The position numbers were made by a program, and so were the translations under genes. From an uncultured Sulfitobacter sp. (GTDB lineage: Bacteria; Pseudomonadota; Alphaproteobacteria; Rhodobacterales; Rhodobacteraceae), in assembly GCA_913060815.1 (NCBI GenBank), contig CAJXSZ010000027.1:1-33160 (forward strand): a DNA stretch of 33,160 nucleotides, in the 5' to 3' direction. This document shows positions 9,135-18,977 of this stretch, piece by piece (position 1 is the stretch's first letter; every line of letters starts with the position of its first letter). The notes beneath the pieces were generated by a model. That model did not search any database, was not told the DNA's origin, and saw nothing but the letters and a program-made list of their open reading frames with translations.

Positions 9135-11072
9135 GCCGATAAGCTCTTCGTAGAAGGGGATCGGCAGGGGGTCTTTGCCAAGCCGCGCGCGGTAGATGGG
9201 CAGGCTTTCTGTGACACGCATGATGTAGTTCTGCGTTTCACGGAAGGGGACCATTTCGACCCAATCGACGATGTAGATGTCGCCGTCACGGGGATCCCCG
9301 CGTTCCTCCATCCAGCGGATCGGGCGGCTGGGGCCAGCGTTATAACCTGCGGACATCATCACCACATTGCCGTCAAAGCGGCCTGCAAGTTCGGCCAGAT
9401 ATTGCGTGCCCAGCCGCGCGTTGTAGACGGGATCGGCGGTGAGGCGGTCGGTGGTGTGCAGCGCGCTCAGGCCGAGCTTGCCTGCGACTTCCTTGGCCGT
9501 GGCAGGCATCAGTTGCATGAGGCCACGCGCACCGACGCTCGATTGCACGACGGGGTCGAACTCACTCTCGCGCCGCGCAATGGCGAGTGACATTTCAGGA
9601 GCCATTGGCAGATCGGCCTCGGCCAGCGGGTGCAGCGCATAGTAAGGCGCTGCGATTTCCAAACCACGCCGCGCCGCGCGTTTGCCGATCATCACGGCGA
9701 TATGGGGCTGGCCCACGTCAATGGCGGCTTGGCCCAGAAGCTCCAGATCAGGTTCCAGCAATTGCTCAGCCAGATGGGTCCAGAAACGCTCGGCCACGTT
9801 TGGCTCTCCCGAGGCTTGCAGCAGGAGGCCCGCCTCGAACAGGGGCGCTTTGGCCAGCGCGCTGGTGCGCCAGTCCTGCGCGGGGCGCGCGCCGCGCAGT
9901 TTGTCGGGGAAGGGGATGCGCGCGCGCTCGGCTGCGAGCAGGCCGTAGTAGGAGGTCTGGTAATTTGCGCCCATCGTGTAGGCAGCAGTGGCGCCCTCAT
10001 TGTCGCCTGCGGCCTCCAGCGCGCGACCCTGCCAATAACCAGCGCGGCCTTGGGAGATCGGCGATTCCACGGCACTATCGTGGTTGAGGAAATGCGCGTG
10101 GGCGCGCATCGGGTCTTTGAGGAACGTCAGCGCGATATAGCCAGATAGCCATTCAAGATCGGCATAATCGGAGCCTTCGGTGAGGAAGTGCTTTGAGGCC
10201 ATGGCGTAGGCGCGCTCGGGCGTGCCGTTGCGCATCTCGTAGCGGGCCAGCGCACGGCGGCGGTTGCCCCATGCAGCAGGGTTGCCCAAGGCTTCGGCGC
10301 TGCTGGAGGAGGCCAGCATCAGGTCCATCGCGTCCTCTTGGCGGCCCTTGCGCGCGCGCCATTCAAATCGAGCATGGTTCACACCGCCGCTGGATTTCAG
10401 CGCATCAGGGAGATCTTCATAAAGGCTTACGGCATTGTCGCTGCGGCGGTAGAAGGCGATGCGGGAACGTGCCGCTTGTTCGGCCGCTTTGCTGGCCACG
10501 CCGTACATCTGGGCGGCCTCGGTATATTCGCGTTGCCAGACCATTGCATCAAGGCGTGCATCGTGGTGAGGCTTGAGCAGGTCGCTGTGTGCGGCGAGAA
10601 ATGCGGCCTGAGAGTTGGCGTTCATCGGCATGGTGCGCCAAGCGAGGACAACGCTCGCCTCGGCCGCACCTGTCTCTCCGCCAGCGGTGAGGGCTTTTGC
10701 ATGGGCCAGTACACCACGCGGGGTCTGCGGGGCTTGGGCCGCGAAGAAAACAAGGATGTCCGCATCACTTTGCTTGATCACCTCAGGCTCCGAGCGGCGG
10801 CGCAGGTAGGCTTCGCCGGGCCAATCGGGGCGGCGTTCAAGGAAATCGGTAATCTGCTCAAAGCTGCCCTGCTGCGCGCGCAGGCGGTGCCATGTGATGA
10901 CATCGCGGGCGACTTGACCGTCACGCTCCGCAATCCGCTCGGCGCCCGAAAAATCACCAGAGCGCATGGTGTCCATCGCCCATCCGAGGGGGCGCGGACG
11001 CTCGGCGCTGGCGGGCAGCGCCATGGCACAGAGCAGCAACAGGGCTGTCAGATAACGTGTCATGGCTTGCAT
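9099..11072 (-). CDS. slt: soluble lytic murein transglycosylase
   Basis: The 657-residue product cuts the MurNAc-GlcNAc bond of peptidoglycan in the periplasm, forming 1,6-anhydroMurNAc. A signal peptide ([19 protein letters not shown]) is followed by a long alpha-helical superhelical region (about residues 30-480) as in Slt70, and then the SLT catalytic domain with the acid glutamate in [10 protein letters not shown] (about residue 503), [14 protein letters not shown], and [12 protein letters not shown]. Slt70 of E. coli has similar length. The ATG at 11072 has GAGG six bases upstream; the ATG at 11063 is an alternative giving a three-residue shorter signal peptide. The last 36 bases overlap the convergent transporter gene. 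Confidence 0.93.
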   Translation of the reverse strand: MQAMTRYLTALLLLCAMALPASAERPRPLGWAMDTMRSGDFSGAERIAERDGQVARDVITWHRLRAQQGSFEQITDFLERRPDWPGEAYLRRRSEPEVIKQSDADILVFFAAQAPQTPRGVLAHAKALTAGGETGAAEASVVLAWRTMPMNANSQAAFLAAHSDLLKPHHDARLDAMVWQREYTEAAQMYGVASKAAEQAARSRIAFYRRSDNAVSLYEDLPDALKSSGGVNHARFEWRARKGRQEDAMDLMLASSSSAEALGNPAAWGNRRRALARYEMRNGTPERAYAMASKHFLTEGSDYADLEWLSGYIALTFLKDPMRAHAHFLNHDSAVESPISQGRAGYWQGRALEAAGDNEGATAAYTMGANYQTSYYGLLAAERARIPFPDKLRGARPAQDWRTSALAKAPLFEAGLLLQASGEPNVAERFWTHLAEQLLEPDLELLGQAAIDVGQPHIAVMIGKRAARRGLEIAAPYYALHPLAEADLPMAPEMSLAIARRESEFDPVVQSSVGARGLMQLMPATAKEVAGKLGLSALHTTDRLTADPVYNARLGTQYLAELAGRFDGNVVMMSAGYNAGPSRPIRWMEERGDPRDGDIYIVDWVEMVPFRETQNYIMRVTESLPIYRARLGKDPLPIPFYEELIGSTLLPFAPEGE

Positions 11073-11229
11073 TTCCTACCTCGTCCACAGTACAGCCTTT
11101 GAACATAGACTATCCTTGTGGGTGTTCAATTCACGATACTTTGCGCAGGCGGTCTTTGTCCTGCCGCCCACGACGGGCGGCTTCATCGGTGGCCCTTTCG
11201 GTCTCCAGCACAACAAAAGGAGCGTGCAC

Positions 11230-12105
11230 ATGTTTTCAGGTTCTATGCCTGCCCTCGTCACGCCGTTTCAGGGCGGCGAGCTGGATATCGAAACACTCAA
11301 GAAACTTGTCGAATGGCATGTGGGTGAAGGCTCCAACGGGCTGGTGCCTGTGGGGACCACGGGCGAATCGCCCACGCTGACGCACCGCGAGCATGAGTTG
11401 GTGGTCGAGGAGGTGGTCAAAGCCGCTGCTGGCCGTATCCCCGTCATCGCAGGCGCTGGCAGCAATAATACGCTAGAGAGCATTCGCCTCGCCCAGCACG
11501 CCGAGAAGGTTGGTGCGGACGGTATCCTGCTGGTGACGCCTTACTATAACAAGCCGACACAGCGCGGGTTGATCGCGCATTTCACAGCCGTTCACGACTG
11601 CTGCGAATTGCCCGTTATCATCTACAATATTCCGGGCCGCTCGGTGGTGGACATGTCACCCGCGACGATGGGCGAACTGGCCAAGCTGCCGCGTATTGTC
11701 GGCGTTAAGGATGCGACTGGCGATTTGGCGCGTGTGTGTGATCAGCGTATGGCCTGCGGTCCTGATTTTATTCAGTTGTCGGGTGAAGACGCCACGGCGC
11801 ACGGGTTTAATGCGCAAGGCGGCGTTGGCTGTATTTCTGTTACAGCGAATGTAGCGCCAAAGCTGTGTAGCGAGTTGCAGGCGGCCTGTGCCAAAGGTGA
11901 CTATGCCGCCGCGCTACAGATCCAGGATAAGCTGATGCCGTTGCACAAGGCCATCTTCACCGAGCCTGGCCTGGTCGGCGTGAAATATGCTATGTCGCAG
12001 CTTGATCTGTGCTCTGCTGATGTGCGTCTGCCGCTGACAGGTCTGTCGGACGAGACCTGTGCGCTGGTGGATGCGGGTCTGCGTCACGCAGGCTTGATGA
12101 ACTAG
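11230..12105 (+). CDS. dapA: 4-hydroxy-tetrahydrodipicolinate synthase
   Basis: The 291-residue enzyme condenses pyruvate with aspartate semialdehyde, the first committed step to diaminopimelate and lysine. Seen directly are GTTGESPTL (residues 42-50), [12 protein letters not shown] (about 102-113), the catalytic Tyr132 and Arg137 in YNIPGR, and the Schiff-base Lys160 in GVKDATGD. I chose the ATG at 11230, which follows AAAAGGAG by eight bases; the frame is open further upstream but that stretch has no family similarity. The 157 bases upstream, between divergent slt and dapA, hold no gene and presumably both promoters. It may be co-transcribed with the M20 hydrolase 60 bases downstream. Confidence 0.95.
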   Translation: MFSGSMPALVTPFQGGELDIETLKKLVEWHVGEGSNGLVPVGTTGESPTLTHREHELVVEEVVKAAAGRIPVIAGAGSNNTLESIRLAQHAEKVGADGILLVTPYYNKPTQRGLIAHFTAVHDCCELPVIIYNIPGRSVVDMSPATMGELAKLPRIVGVKDATGDLARVCDQRMACGPDFIQLSGEDATAHGFNAQGGVGCISVTANVAPKLCSELQAACAKGDYAAALQIQDKLMPLHKAIFTEPGLVGVKYAMSQLDLCSADVRLPLTGLSDETCALVDAGLRHAGLMN

Positions 12106-12126
12106 ACTTTTCTTCGCAGGCTCTGT

Positions 12127-12165
12127 GTGTAGGGTGGGAGTGACCCTAGCGCGCGGAGCCTACAC
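12127..12165 (+). promoter_or_regulatory. nested inverted repeats over the ribosome-binding site of the M20 hydrolase
   Basis: GTGTAGG (12127-12133) is complementary to CCTACAC (12159-12165), which abuts the ATG, and TAGGGT/ACCCTA (12130-12135/12143-12148) forms a competing inner hairpin. The outer pairing would close over GGAG at 12155-12158. This could modulate translation; no regulator is evident. Confidence 0.3.
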
Positions 12166-13329
12166 ATGAATATCCTTCCCATAATTGCCGATAGCACAGA
12201 CGAGATGCGCGCGATTTTCGAGGATTTGCACGCGCATCCCGAGATCGGCTTTACCGAAGAGCGCACGAGCGCTGTGGTGGCCGAGGCGCTGCGCAGCTAT
12301 GGCGTGGACGAGGTGCATGAAGGGCTGGGCAAAACGGGCGTTGTTGCCCTCATTCACGGGAAGCAAAAGGGCAACCGCCGTGTGGGGCTGCGCGCGGATA
12401 TGGATGCGCTGCCGATCCACGAGATTTCGGGTGTGGAATATGGCTCCAAGAATGACGGCGTGATGCACGCGTGCGGCCATGACGGGCATACCACCATGCT
12501 GCTGGGGGCGGCAAAGCATCTGGCGGCAACGCGGGAGTTTGACGGTACCGCCGTGCTGGTTTTCCAACCCGCCGAGGAGGGGCTGGGCGGTGCGCGCCAG
12601 ATGATCGCGGACGGTTTGTTCGAGCAATTTCCCTGCGACGAGATTTACGGGATGCACAACTGGCCAAGTGGAGAGCTGGGGCAGGTCGGCATTTGCAAAG
12701 GCACCGCGATGGCGGGGGCCTCGTTCTTTGACATCACCGTCAAGGGCAAGGGCAGCCATGCGGCCAACCCCTCGCAAAGTCGCGACGCGCTGATCATCGC
12801 AGCGAGCCTCGCGACGGAGTTGCAGACCATCCTGAGCCGCAATGTGCCAGCGCTCGATACCTGCGTGTTGTCGGTGACGCAGCTGCATGCGGGTGCAGCC
12901 TATAATGTGGTGCCGGAGGTGGCGACGCTGGCCGGCACCATCCGTTATTTCAAAGACGAGATTTATGAGTTGGCCGCCTCACGGATGCAGGCGATCTGTG
13001 ACGGGTTCGCGCTGGCGCATGGGGTCAAAATCGAGCTGGAATTGCGCAATGTGTTTGACGTGTTGGTCAATGACCCTGATCTGTCGGACGCCTATATGGA
13101 AGCGGCCTCAGAAATTGTGGGGGCAGGCAATATCATCGAGCGTCAGGATCCCGCGACAGGGTCCGAGGATTTTGCCGATATGCTTAAGGTTGTACCGGGG
13201 GCCTATTGCATCGTGGGCCATGGCGGGACCGTACCACTGCACAATCCCGCGTTTACGCTTGATCCCGAAATTCTGCCCATTGGCGCATCGGTGATGGCGC
13301 GGATGGTGGAGAAGCGGCTGCCGCTCTAG
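12166..13329 (+). CDS. M20-family amidohydrolase (hippurate hydrolase/aminoacylase-like)
   Basis: The 387-residue product is a zinc-dependent M20D peptidase-family hydrolase, which cleaves N-acyl amino acids. Metal and catalytic motifs are intact: GLRADMDALPI, MHACGHDGHT (metal histidine and cysteine), the double glutamate in FQPAEEG, and the late GSEDFADM and GTVPLHNP. The dimerisation domain starts near GSHAANPSQSRDAL. It lies directly after dapA in the same direction, so deacylation of a lysine-pathway intermediate is conceivable, but the sequence is closer in style to generic hippurate hydrolase/aminoacylase enzymes. The ATG at 12166 lies within a nested inverted repeat that also encloses the GGAG ribosome-binding site. 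Confidence 0.9.
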   Translation: MNILPIIADSTDEMRAIFEDLHAHPEIGFTEERTSAVVAEALRSYGVDEVHEGLGKTGVVALIHGKQKGNRRVGLRADMDALPIHEISGVEYGSKNDGVMHACGHDGHTTMLLGAAKHLAATREFDGTAVLVFQPAEEGLGGARQMIADGLFEQFPCDEIYGMHNWPSGELGQVGICKGTAMAGASFFDITVKGKGSHAANPSQSRDALIIAASLATELQTILSRNVPALDTCVLSVTQLHAGAAYNVVPEVATLAGTIRYFKDEIYELAASRMQAICDGFALAHGVKIELELRNVFDVLVNDPDLSDAYMEAASEIVGAGNIIERQDPATGSEDFADMLKVVPGAYCIVGHGGTVPLHNPAFTLDPEILPIGASVMARMVEKRLPL

Positions 13330-13331
13330 CC

Positions 13332-14204
13332 TCAGCGCTTGCCGTAGTAGAGGCCGACAACATGCTCGGCCTCAGCAAAGAAGAGCCAGCGGGCGGTAAG
13401 CACGCCACCGATATGGGCCACCACGGCAAAAAGCGCCATGAAATGGTTGAACGGCAACAGCAAGAATACGATCGGCAGAATGGCCATTAGCGAAATTGCG
13501 ATGATGCGGAGTTTTTGCGCGTGCTTGCGGCCGATCTCATGCACGAATTCGCGCAGCAGATAGTTGGTGCCAGTGTGCGGCGGCTCGAACGCGCGTACGG
13601 TGCCGATGCTGCCGAGGCCCGTTGCCGTGGCCATATCGGTGGTGCTTTGTGCGAAGGCAGTATCGCCGCGCAGCCATGTCGCGACTTGGATCACGCCTGC
13701 GATGGCGAGCAGGATGATCGCTGCCGTGGTCTGGCCCGCCATCAGCGCGCCGCCCGCAATACAGAGCGAGATGAAATTAGCGGGTGTCAGCGGGCTGTTC
13801 CAGCGGGGGATGGTTTTCAGTTGGCCGTAGATCATGGAAGTGGTGAAAACAGTAGCCAGCGAGGCCAATGCGCCCAGCAGGCCGATAATGATCCAGCGTT
13901 GATCGAAGAAGACCAGCCCCGCCCCGTAGACCGCCATCAGGATGAGGGCCGCCACGGCGCACCAAGCCTCACGCGAGAGCCAGCTGCTGCGCCATTGCGT
14001 GAACGCCTTGAGTGCGCGTTCTGGATGGCCAAGGTGGAAGGTGGAGGAGATGAGCCCCCCCACCGCCAGAAGATAGGCGATGGTGAAGAAGATAAAGGCG
14101 TTGAAACCTGTAGTGGCGGGCATTCCGAGGCCAAGGAAGATCATCAGGCCAAAGCCCAAGCCAGAGAAAGTGGAGAAGAAGATGACGGAAGGTGCGGGAT
14201 GCAT
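13332..14204 (-). CDS. soeC: membrane anchor subunit of SoeABC-type sulfite dehydrogenase (DmsC family)
   Basis: The 290-residue product is an integral membrane protein of the DmsC (DMSO reductase anchor) family with about eight predicted helices. The N-terminal HPAPSVIFFSTFSGLGFGL and the motif STFHLGHPERALKAFTQWRSSWLSRE are characteristic. It would anchor the SoeAB heterodimer to the inner face of the cytoplasmic membrane and pass electrons from sulfite to the quinone pool. Its ATG overlaps the soeB stop by one base. It is the last gene of the xsc-ackA-soeABC operon. By sequence alone it could belong to another molybdoenzyme; the taurine context decides the naming. Confidence 0.82.
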   Translation of the reverse strand: MHPAPSVIFFSTFSGLGFGLMIFLGLGMPATTGFNAFIFFTIAYLLAVGGLISSTFHLGHPERALKAFTQWRSSWLSREAWCAVAALILMAVYGAGLVFFDQRWIIIGLLGALASLATVFTTSMIYGQLKTIPRWNSPLTPANFISLCIAGGALMAGQTTAAIILLAIAGVIQVATWLRGDTAFAQSTTDMATATGLGSIGTVRAFEPPHTGTNYLLREFVHEIGRKHAQKLRIIAISLMAILPIVFLLLPFNHFMALFAVVAHIGGVLTARWLFFAEAEHVVGLYYGKR

Positions 14205-14962
14205 CAGAGTTTCTCCAGCGTTTTGTCGAGCCAGTTCAGGAAGCCTTTGGCCTCCGTCGCTACGGGTTCGAGGAAGGGAGCGAGGATGTCAATTTGCTCT
14301 GCGTCTTGTGCGAGGCGATCTTTGAGGCGCGGTGGCAGGTATTGATTGACGGGCTTGGTGCCCTGCTCTGGCATGAGGTCCATACCGCCGCGCTCGGCCA
14401 CCAGTTTGCTCACGTCGGAGTTCGGATCGCCGAGATCGCCAAAGTGGCGGGCATTGGACGGGCAGGTGCGCACGCAGGCAGGCTCGCGGTCAACCTCCGG
14501 CAGGTTCTCGTTGTAAATGCGGTCCACACAAAGGGTACATTTCTTCATCGCGCCTTCGGCCTGATCCATCTCTCGCGCGCCGTAGGGGCAGGCCCATGCG
14601 CAGAGGCCACAGCCGATGCAGTCACTCTCGTTCACCAGCACGATGCCATCCTCGACGCGCTTGTAGCTGGCTCCTGTGGGGCAGACGGTGACACAGGGCG
14701 CGTCCTCGCAATGCAGGCAGGATTTGGGGAAGTGGATGAGTTGGGCGTCGCCTTGCTCAGGCTGGACCTCATAGGAGTGCACGCGGTTGAGGAAGGTTCC
14801 CGAGGGGTCGGCGCCGTAGGGGTCCTGATCGCTCAGCGGTGCGCCGTAGTTTTCGGTGTTCCAGCCTTTGCAGGAAATCACGCAGGCATGGCAGCCGACA
14901 CAGGTATCGAGATCAATAACGAGGCCGAGTTTCTTCTCTGTCCGGGTGGGGAGTTGGGTCAT
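14204..14962 (-). CDS. soeB: iron-sulfur subunit of SoeABC-type sulfite dehydrogenase (DmsB family)
   Basis: The 252-residue product is a four-cluster ferredoxin-type electron-transfer subunit. Four cysteine groups are visible: CVGCHACVISC, CLHCEDAPCVTVCP, CIGCGLCAWACP, and CTLCVDR with the later CVRTCPS. Family members carry electrons from the molybdenum subunit to the membrane anchor. No signal peptide is present, which fits the cytoplasmic location known for SoeABC. AAGGAG lies nine bases before the ATG at 14962. It is separated from soeA by 76 bases carrying a GC-rich repeat, while soeC follows with a one-base overlap. Confidence 0.88.
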   Translation of the reverse strand: MTQLPTRTEKKLGLVIDLDTCVGCHACVISCKGWNTENYGAPLSDQDPYGADPSGTFLNRVHSYEVQPEQGDAQLIHFPKSCLHCEDAPCVTVCPTGASYKRVEDGIVLVNESDCIGCGLCAWACPYGAREMDQAEGAMKKCTLCVDRIYNENLPEVDREPACVRTCPSNARHFGDLGDPNSDVSKLVAERGGMDLMPEQGTKPVNQYLPPRLKDRLAQDAEQIDILAPFLEPVATEAKGFLNWLDKTLEKL

Positions 14963-14989
14963 GTTGGGACTCCTTGGCAGGTGTGCATT

Positions 14990-15040
14990 GGGGCGCTGCC
15001 CCAGACCCCGGGATATTTGAGACCAAAAGAAATTGGGGTC
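14990..15040. repeat. GC-rich palindromic intergenic element between soeA and soeB
   Basis: GGGGC-GCT-GCCCC (14990-15002) forms a tight hairpin, followed by GACCCC-GGGATATTTGAGACCAAA and a matching GGGGTC at 15035-15040 that ends in the soeA stop codon. From memory, near-identical blocks (a GC-rich hairpin, then CCCGGGATATTT and GACCAAAAGAA) are scattered in many copies through Rhodobacterales genomes. Only one copy is visible here, so the repeat status is not proven from this window. Confidence 0.45.
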
Positions 15041-17879
15041 ATTTGCCTACCTTCCATTTGAGCTCATCGGGGGCGGATGCCACGGGGGAGTTGATGGGGG
15101 GCATGTTCGGTTGGCTTTGTGCATCAGCGGGTTGGGCCGTTTTCTTGATGGCGACTTTGAGGTCGAACCATGCGGCTTGGCCCGTGATGGGGTCTGAGTT
15201 TGCCCAGCGCAGGCCGTCACCCTTTGGCGGGAGCAGCTCGTGGATGAGGTGATTGAGGAGGAAGCCTTTGGTGGCCTCTGGCGCGTCTTTGTCGAGTGCC
15301 CATGCGCCCTTGCGTTTGCCGATGGCGTTCCATGTCCAGATTGTGTTGGGGTTGAGCGCGGCCATTTCCATGACTGGCACGGTGATGGTGCCGTGGGGGG
15401 AGGTGACCTCGGCCCAGTCGCCGTCTTTGAGGTCATGTTCGCGCATCAAATTGGTCGGCATATACATCGGGTTGCGGCCGTGGAGCTGGCGAAGCCATGC
15501 GTTCTGGCTGCCCCAGCTGTGGTACATTGCCATAGGGCGTTGGGTGAGGGCGGTGATGGTGAAGCCTTCGTTGCCCTGCTGGTCCGTCTCGTACCAGATC
15601 GGCAGGGGGGACATCTTTTCTTTGATCCGTTGGCGCAAATGGTCAGGGGGCTGGCGGTCGCCGTGGCCTTCGGCGGCGAGTTGGAATTTACGCATCGGTT
15701 CGGCGTAGAGGCTGAACAGGTAGGGTTGGGGGCTGTCATAGAGGCCCATTTTCACGGCCCAGTCCTGATAGTCGGCATTCCATGGTTTGTAGTAGTTTGC
15801 GCCGTCTGGAATGTGTTCGACGTAAAAGCCGCCATTGGCGATGTAGTTGTCGAGCTGGGATGCGTTCACTCCGCCACGTCCGCCTTGTAGGCCATTCTCG
15901 CCCATGCGCCAGCCTGCGAGGGGGCCGACACCGGGGCGGCGTTCGTGGTTGACGATGTAGTCGGCGTAGTCGGCGTATTTCTGGGAGCCGTCGTCGTTGG
16001 TGAAAGCGGGCAGGCCGAGGCGCGCGCCCAGATCACACAGGGCTGATTGGAAGCCTTTGACGTTGCGGTCAGGCTCTACCACGGGCCAGCGGATGGCATC
16101 GGCCACGGCGTCGGCTTCGCAGATGGGGCGGTCGAGCAGGGAGATGCAATCGTGGCGTTCGAGATACGTGGTGTCGGGCAGGATCAGATCGGCGTAGGCA
16201 ACCATCTCCGAGCTGTAGGCATCGGAGTAGATGATGCGTGGGATGACATATTCGCCACTCTCGTCCGTGTCGGTCAGCATATCCTGCACGCCCGTGGTGT
16301 TCATCGACGAGTTCCACGACATATTGGCCATATACATGAAGAGCGTGTCGATCTTGTAGGGATCGCCCGCGTAGGCGTTGCTGATTACCATATGCATCAG
16401 ACCGTGGGCGGACATGGGGTTTTCCCATGTGAAGGCCTTGTCGATGCGGGCAGGCGTGCCGTCGTCTTTGAGCGCGAGATCATCGGGGCCGTGCACAAAA
16501 CCGAGGTGCGGGCCGTCGAGGGGGGCGTTTGGTGTGACTTTGCAGTGCGGCTTGGGGTGCGCGGTTGCAGGCTTGGGGTAGGGCGGTTTGAAGCGGAAGC
16601 CACCCGGAACCTCGACCGTGCCGAGGATGATTTGCAGCGTGTGCAGCGCGCGACAGGTCTGGAACCCATTGGCGTGGGCCGAAATGCCGCGCATGGCGTG
16701 GAAGGAGACGGGGCGGCCTGTCATCGTTGTGTGATGCTCACCGCGGAAGTCGGTCCATTCGTGGGCAAGCTCGAAAGATTCCTCGAAGGCCACGCGCGCC
16801 AGCTCTGCCGCCAATGTGCGGATGCGTTTGGCGGAGATGCCGCAGCGCTCGGCCACGGCCTCGGGGGCGTATTGCTCATCCAGATACATCTCAGCCATCT
16901 GGTGGAAGACGGGGCGGTGGGTTATCCCTGCCTCGCGGTGGGTGGCGGCCAGATCGGGTTTGACGCCTTTTTGATCGTAGGGGGTAAGCTTGCCGGTGGT
17001 GCGATCGATCACGAGCTCTTTGCCGTTCTCGTCGCGCAGCTTCAGGCCGTATTCGGGCGACTTCTCATCGCCGTTAATTAGCACGGCGGCGTCTGTGTAT
17101 TGCGCCAGATAGTTGAGGTCCATCTTGCCCGCCTTCATCAGGCAGTGGATCATTGACAGGATAAACAGCCCGTCTGTGCCCGGCGTGATGCCGACCCAGT
17201 CATCAGCCACGGCGTTATAACCTGTACGAATGGGGTTCACGCCAATGACACGCGCGCCGCGCGCCTTGATCTTGCCGATGCCCATTTTGATCGGGTTGCT
17301 GTCGTGATCTTCGGCAACGCCGAAGAGCATGAAGAGTTTGGTATGGTCCCAATCGGGCTGACCGAACTCCCAAAAAGCGCCGCCCATCGTGTAGATGCCC
17401 GCAGCCGCCATGTTGACAGAGCAGAACCCGCCATGGGCCGCGTAGTTCGGCGTGCCGAAGCTTTGCGCGAACATGGAGGTGAAGCTCTGTGACTGGTCGC
17501 GGCCGGTGAAGAAGGCGAGTTTTTCGGGGTTGCTCTCGCGGATGGGGCGCAGCCAGCTTTCCGCGATGTCGTAGGCCTCGTCCCAGCTAATATGCTCGAA
17601 CTTGCCTTCGCCACGCTTGCCCACCCGCTTCATCGGAGAGCTGAGGCGCGAGGGCGCGTTGTGCTGCATGATGCCAGCAGAGCCTTTGGCGCAGAGCACC
17701 CCTTGATTGACAGGATGGTCGCGGTTGCCCTCGATATAGGCGACCTTTAGATCGCCCAGCGGGTCCTTCTTCATATGCACGTTGATTCCGCAGCGACAGG
17801 CGCACATGTAGCAGGTCGTTTTCCGGATCTCGTCAGAGACTTTCGGGCTCAGGTCCAGCTTGGGCTGTTTGTGGGTCAT
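15039..17879 (-). CDS. soeA: molybdopterin catalytic subunit of SoeABC-type sulfite dehydrogenase
   Basis: The 946-residue product is a complex-iron-sulfur molybdoenzyme catalytic subunit. The N-terminal 4Fe-4S site C-x2-C-x3-C (CYMCACRC) with a fourth cysteine in GVLCAKGS is followed by molybdopterin-binding domains (WDEAYDIAESW, HGGFCSVNMAAAG, HAMRGISAHANGFQ) and the C-terminal MoPterin-binding domain (NPMYMPTNLMREHDLKDGDWAEV). There is no twin-arginine signal peptide, so it is cytoplasmic, as known for SoeA but unlike periplasmic SorAB or DmsA. In this operon it follows xsc and ackA, matching a role in oxidising the sulfite released by Xsc. The gap after ackA is only 18 bases. Thiosulfate or polysulfide reductase-like enzymes are related alternatives. 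Confidence 0.87.
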   Translation of the reverse strand: MTHKQPKLDLSPKVSDEIRKTTCYMCACRCGINVHMKKDPLGDLKVAYIEGNRDHPVNQGVLCAKGSAGIMQHNAPSRLSSPMKRVGKRGEGKFEHISWDEAYDIAESWLRPIRESNPEKLAFFTGRDQSQSFTSMFAQSFGTPNYAAHGGFCSVNMAAAGIYTMGGAFWEFGQPDWDHTKLFMLFGVAEDHDSNPIKMGIGKIKARGARVIGVNPIRTGYNAVADDWVGITPGTDGLFILSMIHCLMKAGKMDLNYLAQYTDAAVLINGDEKSPEYGLKLRDENGKELVIDRTTGKLTPYDQKGVKPDLAATHREAGITHRPVFHQMAEMYLDEQYAPEAVAERCGISAKRIRTLAAELARVAFEESFELAHEWTDFRGEHHTTMTGRPVSFHAMRGISAHANGFQTCRALHTLQIILGTVEVPGGFRFKPPYPKPATAHPKPHCKVTPNAPLDGPHLGFVHGPDDLALKDDGTPARIDKAFTWENPMSAHGLMHMVISNAYAGDPYKIDTLFMYMANMSWNSSMNTTGVQDMLTDTDESGEYVIPRIIYSDAYSSEMVAYADLILPDTTYLERHDCISLLDRPICEADAVADAIRWPVVEPDRNVKGFQSALCDLGARLGLPAFTNDDGSQKYADYADYIVNHERRPGVGPLAGWRMGENGLQGGRGGVNASQLDNYIANGGFYVEHIPDGANYYKPWNADYQDWAVKMGLYDSPQPYLFSLYAEPMRKFQLAAEGHGDRQPPDHLRQRIKEKMSPLPIWYETDQQGNEGFTITALTQRPMAMYHSWGSQNAWLRQLHGRNPMYMPTNLMREHDLKDGDWAEVTSPHGTITVPVMEMAALNPNTIWTWNAIGKRKGAWALDKDAPEATKGFLLNHLIHELLPPKGDGLRWANSDPITGQAAWFDLKVAIKKTAQPADAQSQPNMPPINSPVASAPDELKWKVGK

Positions 17880-17897
17880 CCTTGGCCTTTCAAAAAA

Positions 17898-18974
17898 TTA
17901 CGCCAGCAGCGAATTCATTTGGCGTGCAATGTGCAGCTCTTCGGTTGCGGGTACGATATAGACAGGCACATCGCCCGTCCACGAAAGCAGGTCGGTAATC
18001 TCTTCGCGGATCGGGGCGGCGTTCTCGCCAATGCCACCGGTGAAGGCGATGGCGTCGATCCCGCCCATCGCTGCGATCATCGAGCCGGCCTGTCGGGCGG
18101 CCCAATAGCAAAAATGTGCGATTGCAAAACGGGCTTCCGGTGTGTCCGTCTCCATCAGGTCGCGCATGTCTGCGCTGGTGCCTGACAGCGCAAGCAGGCC
18201 GCTCTGACGGGTGAGTAAATCCTCGGTCGCATCCACACCCAGATCACGGGCGAGGCGCAATACCGCGCCTGCGTCAATCTCACCCGCACGGGTTCCCATG
18301 GTTAGCCCGCCCAGCGGGGAGTAGCCCATGGTGGTGGCGACGGACTTGCCGTCCAGAATGGCGCAAAGCGATGCACCATTGCCCAGATGTAGCGCCAGCA
18401 GGCGGTGTGGCAGGCTGCCCGATTGCGTAGGCAGTGCAAGGGTGAGGGCGGCATAGCTGGTGCCATGAAACCCATAGCGTTGCAGCCCTTCTGGTGCGCT
18501 ATCGGGAAGTGCATACCGACGGGCCACATCGGGATTGGTGGCGTGAAACGCGGTGTCGAAGCAGGCGCATTGCGGCAGATCGGGTGCCATTGCAGTGACT
18601 GCGTCGATTGCGGCGATATGGTGTGGATTGTGCAGCGGTGCCAGCGGAATGCAATTCGCTATCGCATCGCGCACCGCAGGTGTGACGCGCCGCGCCTGCG
18701 TGAGGTCAGCACCGCCGTGCACAATGCGGTGGCCGACACCGCCAAGCTCATGCGGGGCGATGCCATGGCTCCCTAGAGCGTCAAAAATCGCAGCCAACGC
18801 GCTCGCATGATCGGGCAGCGCCAGTTGTTGGCTCTTGCCCGCTGTCTTGAGGTTGCCCGCCCCACCGATGCCTGTGGCCTCACTGCGCAATACTTCACAC
18901 AGATCAGGGTCAAACAGGGCCGTCTTGATCGACGACGACCCTGCATTCACCACCAGCAAGGGGGCTTTTGTCAT
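17898..18974 (-). CDS. ackA: acetate kinase
   Basis: The 358-residue product interconverts acetyl phosphate + ADP and acetate + ATP. Family signatures are clear: VVNAGSSSIK at the N-terminus (first acetokinase signature), the catalytic FDTAFHATNP, HLGNGASLCAI, GYSPLGGLTMGTRAGEID, and the C-terminal FTGGIGENAAPIREE. It is somewhat shorter than the usual 390-400 residues; the shortening is spread through loops and no signature is lost. The start lies three bases after the xsc stop, so it is translationally linked to Xsc, whose product acetyl phosphate is its substrate. Most described taurine clusters carry phosphate acetyltransferase (pta) here instead; no pta is present in the window. Confidence 0.93.
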   Translation of the reverse strand: MTKAPLLVVNAGSSSIKTALFDPDLCEVLRSEATGIGGAGNLKTAGKSQQLALPDHASALAAIFDALGSHGIAPHELGGVGHRIVHGGADLTQARRVTPAVRDAIANCIPLAPLHNPHHIAAIDAVTAMAPDLPQCACFDTAFHATNPDVARRYALPDSAPEGLQRYGFHGTSYAALTLALPTQSGSLPHRLLALHLGNGASLCAILDGKSVATTMGYSPLGGLTMGTRAGEIDAGAVLRLARDLGVDATEDLLTRQSGLLALSGTSADMRDLMETDTPEARFAIAHFCYWAARQAGSMIAAMGGIDAIAFTGGIGENAAPIREEITDLLSWTGDVPVYIVPATEELHIARQMNSLLA

Positions 18975-18977
18975 GCG

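Noticed and set aside
13332..17879. Calling the molybdoenzyme genes dmsABC (DMSO reductase)
   Set aside because: SoeA has no twin-arginine signal and the genes sit directly behind xsc and ackA, which favours cytoplasmic sulfite oxidation; the DmsB/DmsC resemblance is shared by the whole family.
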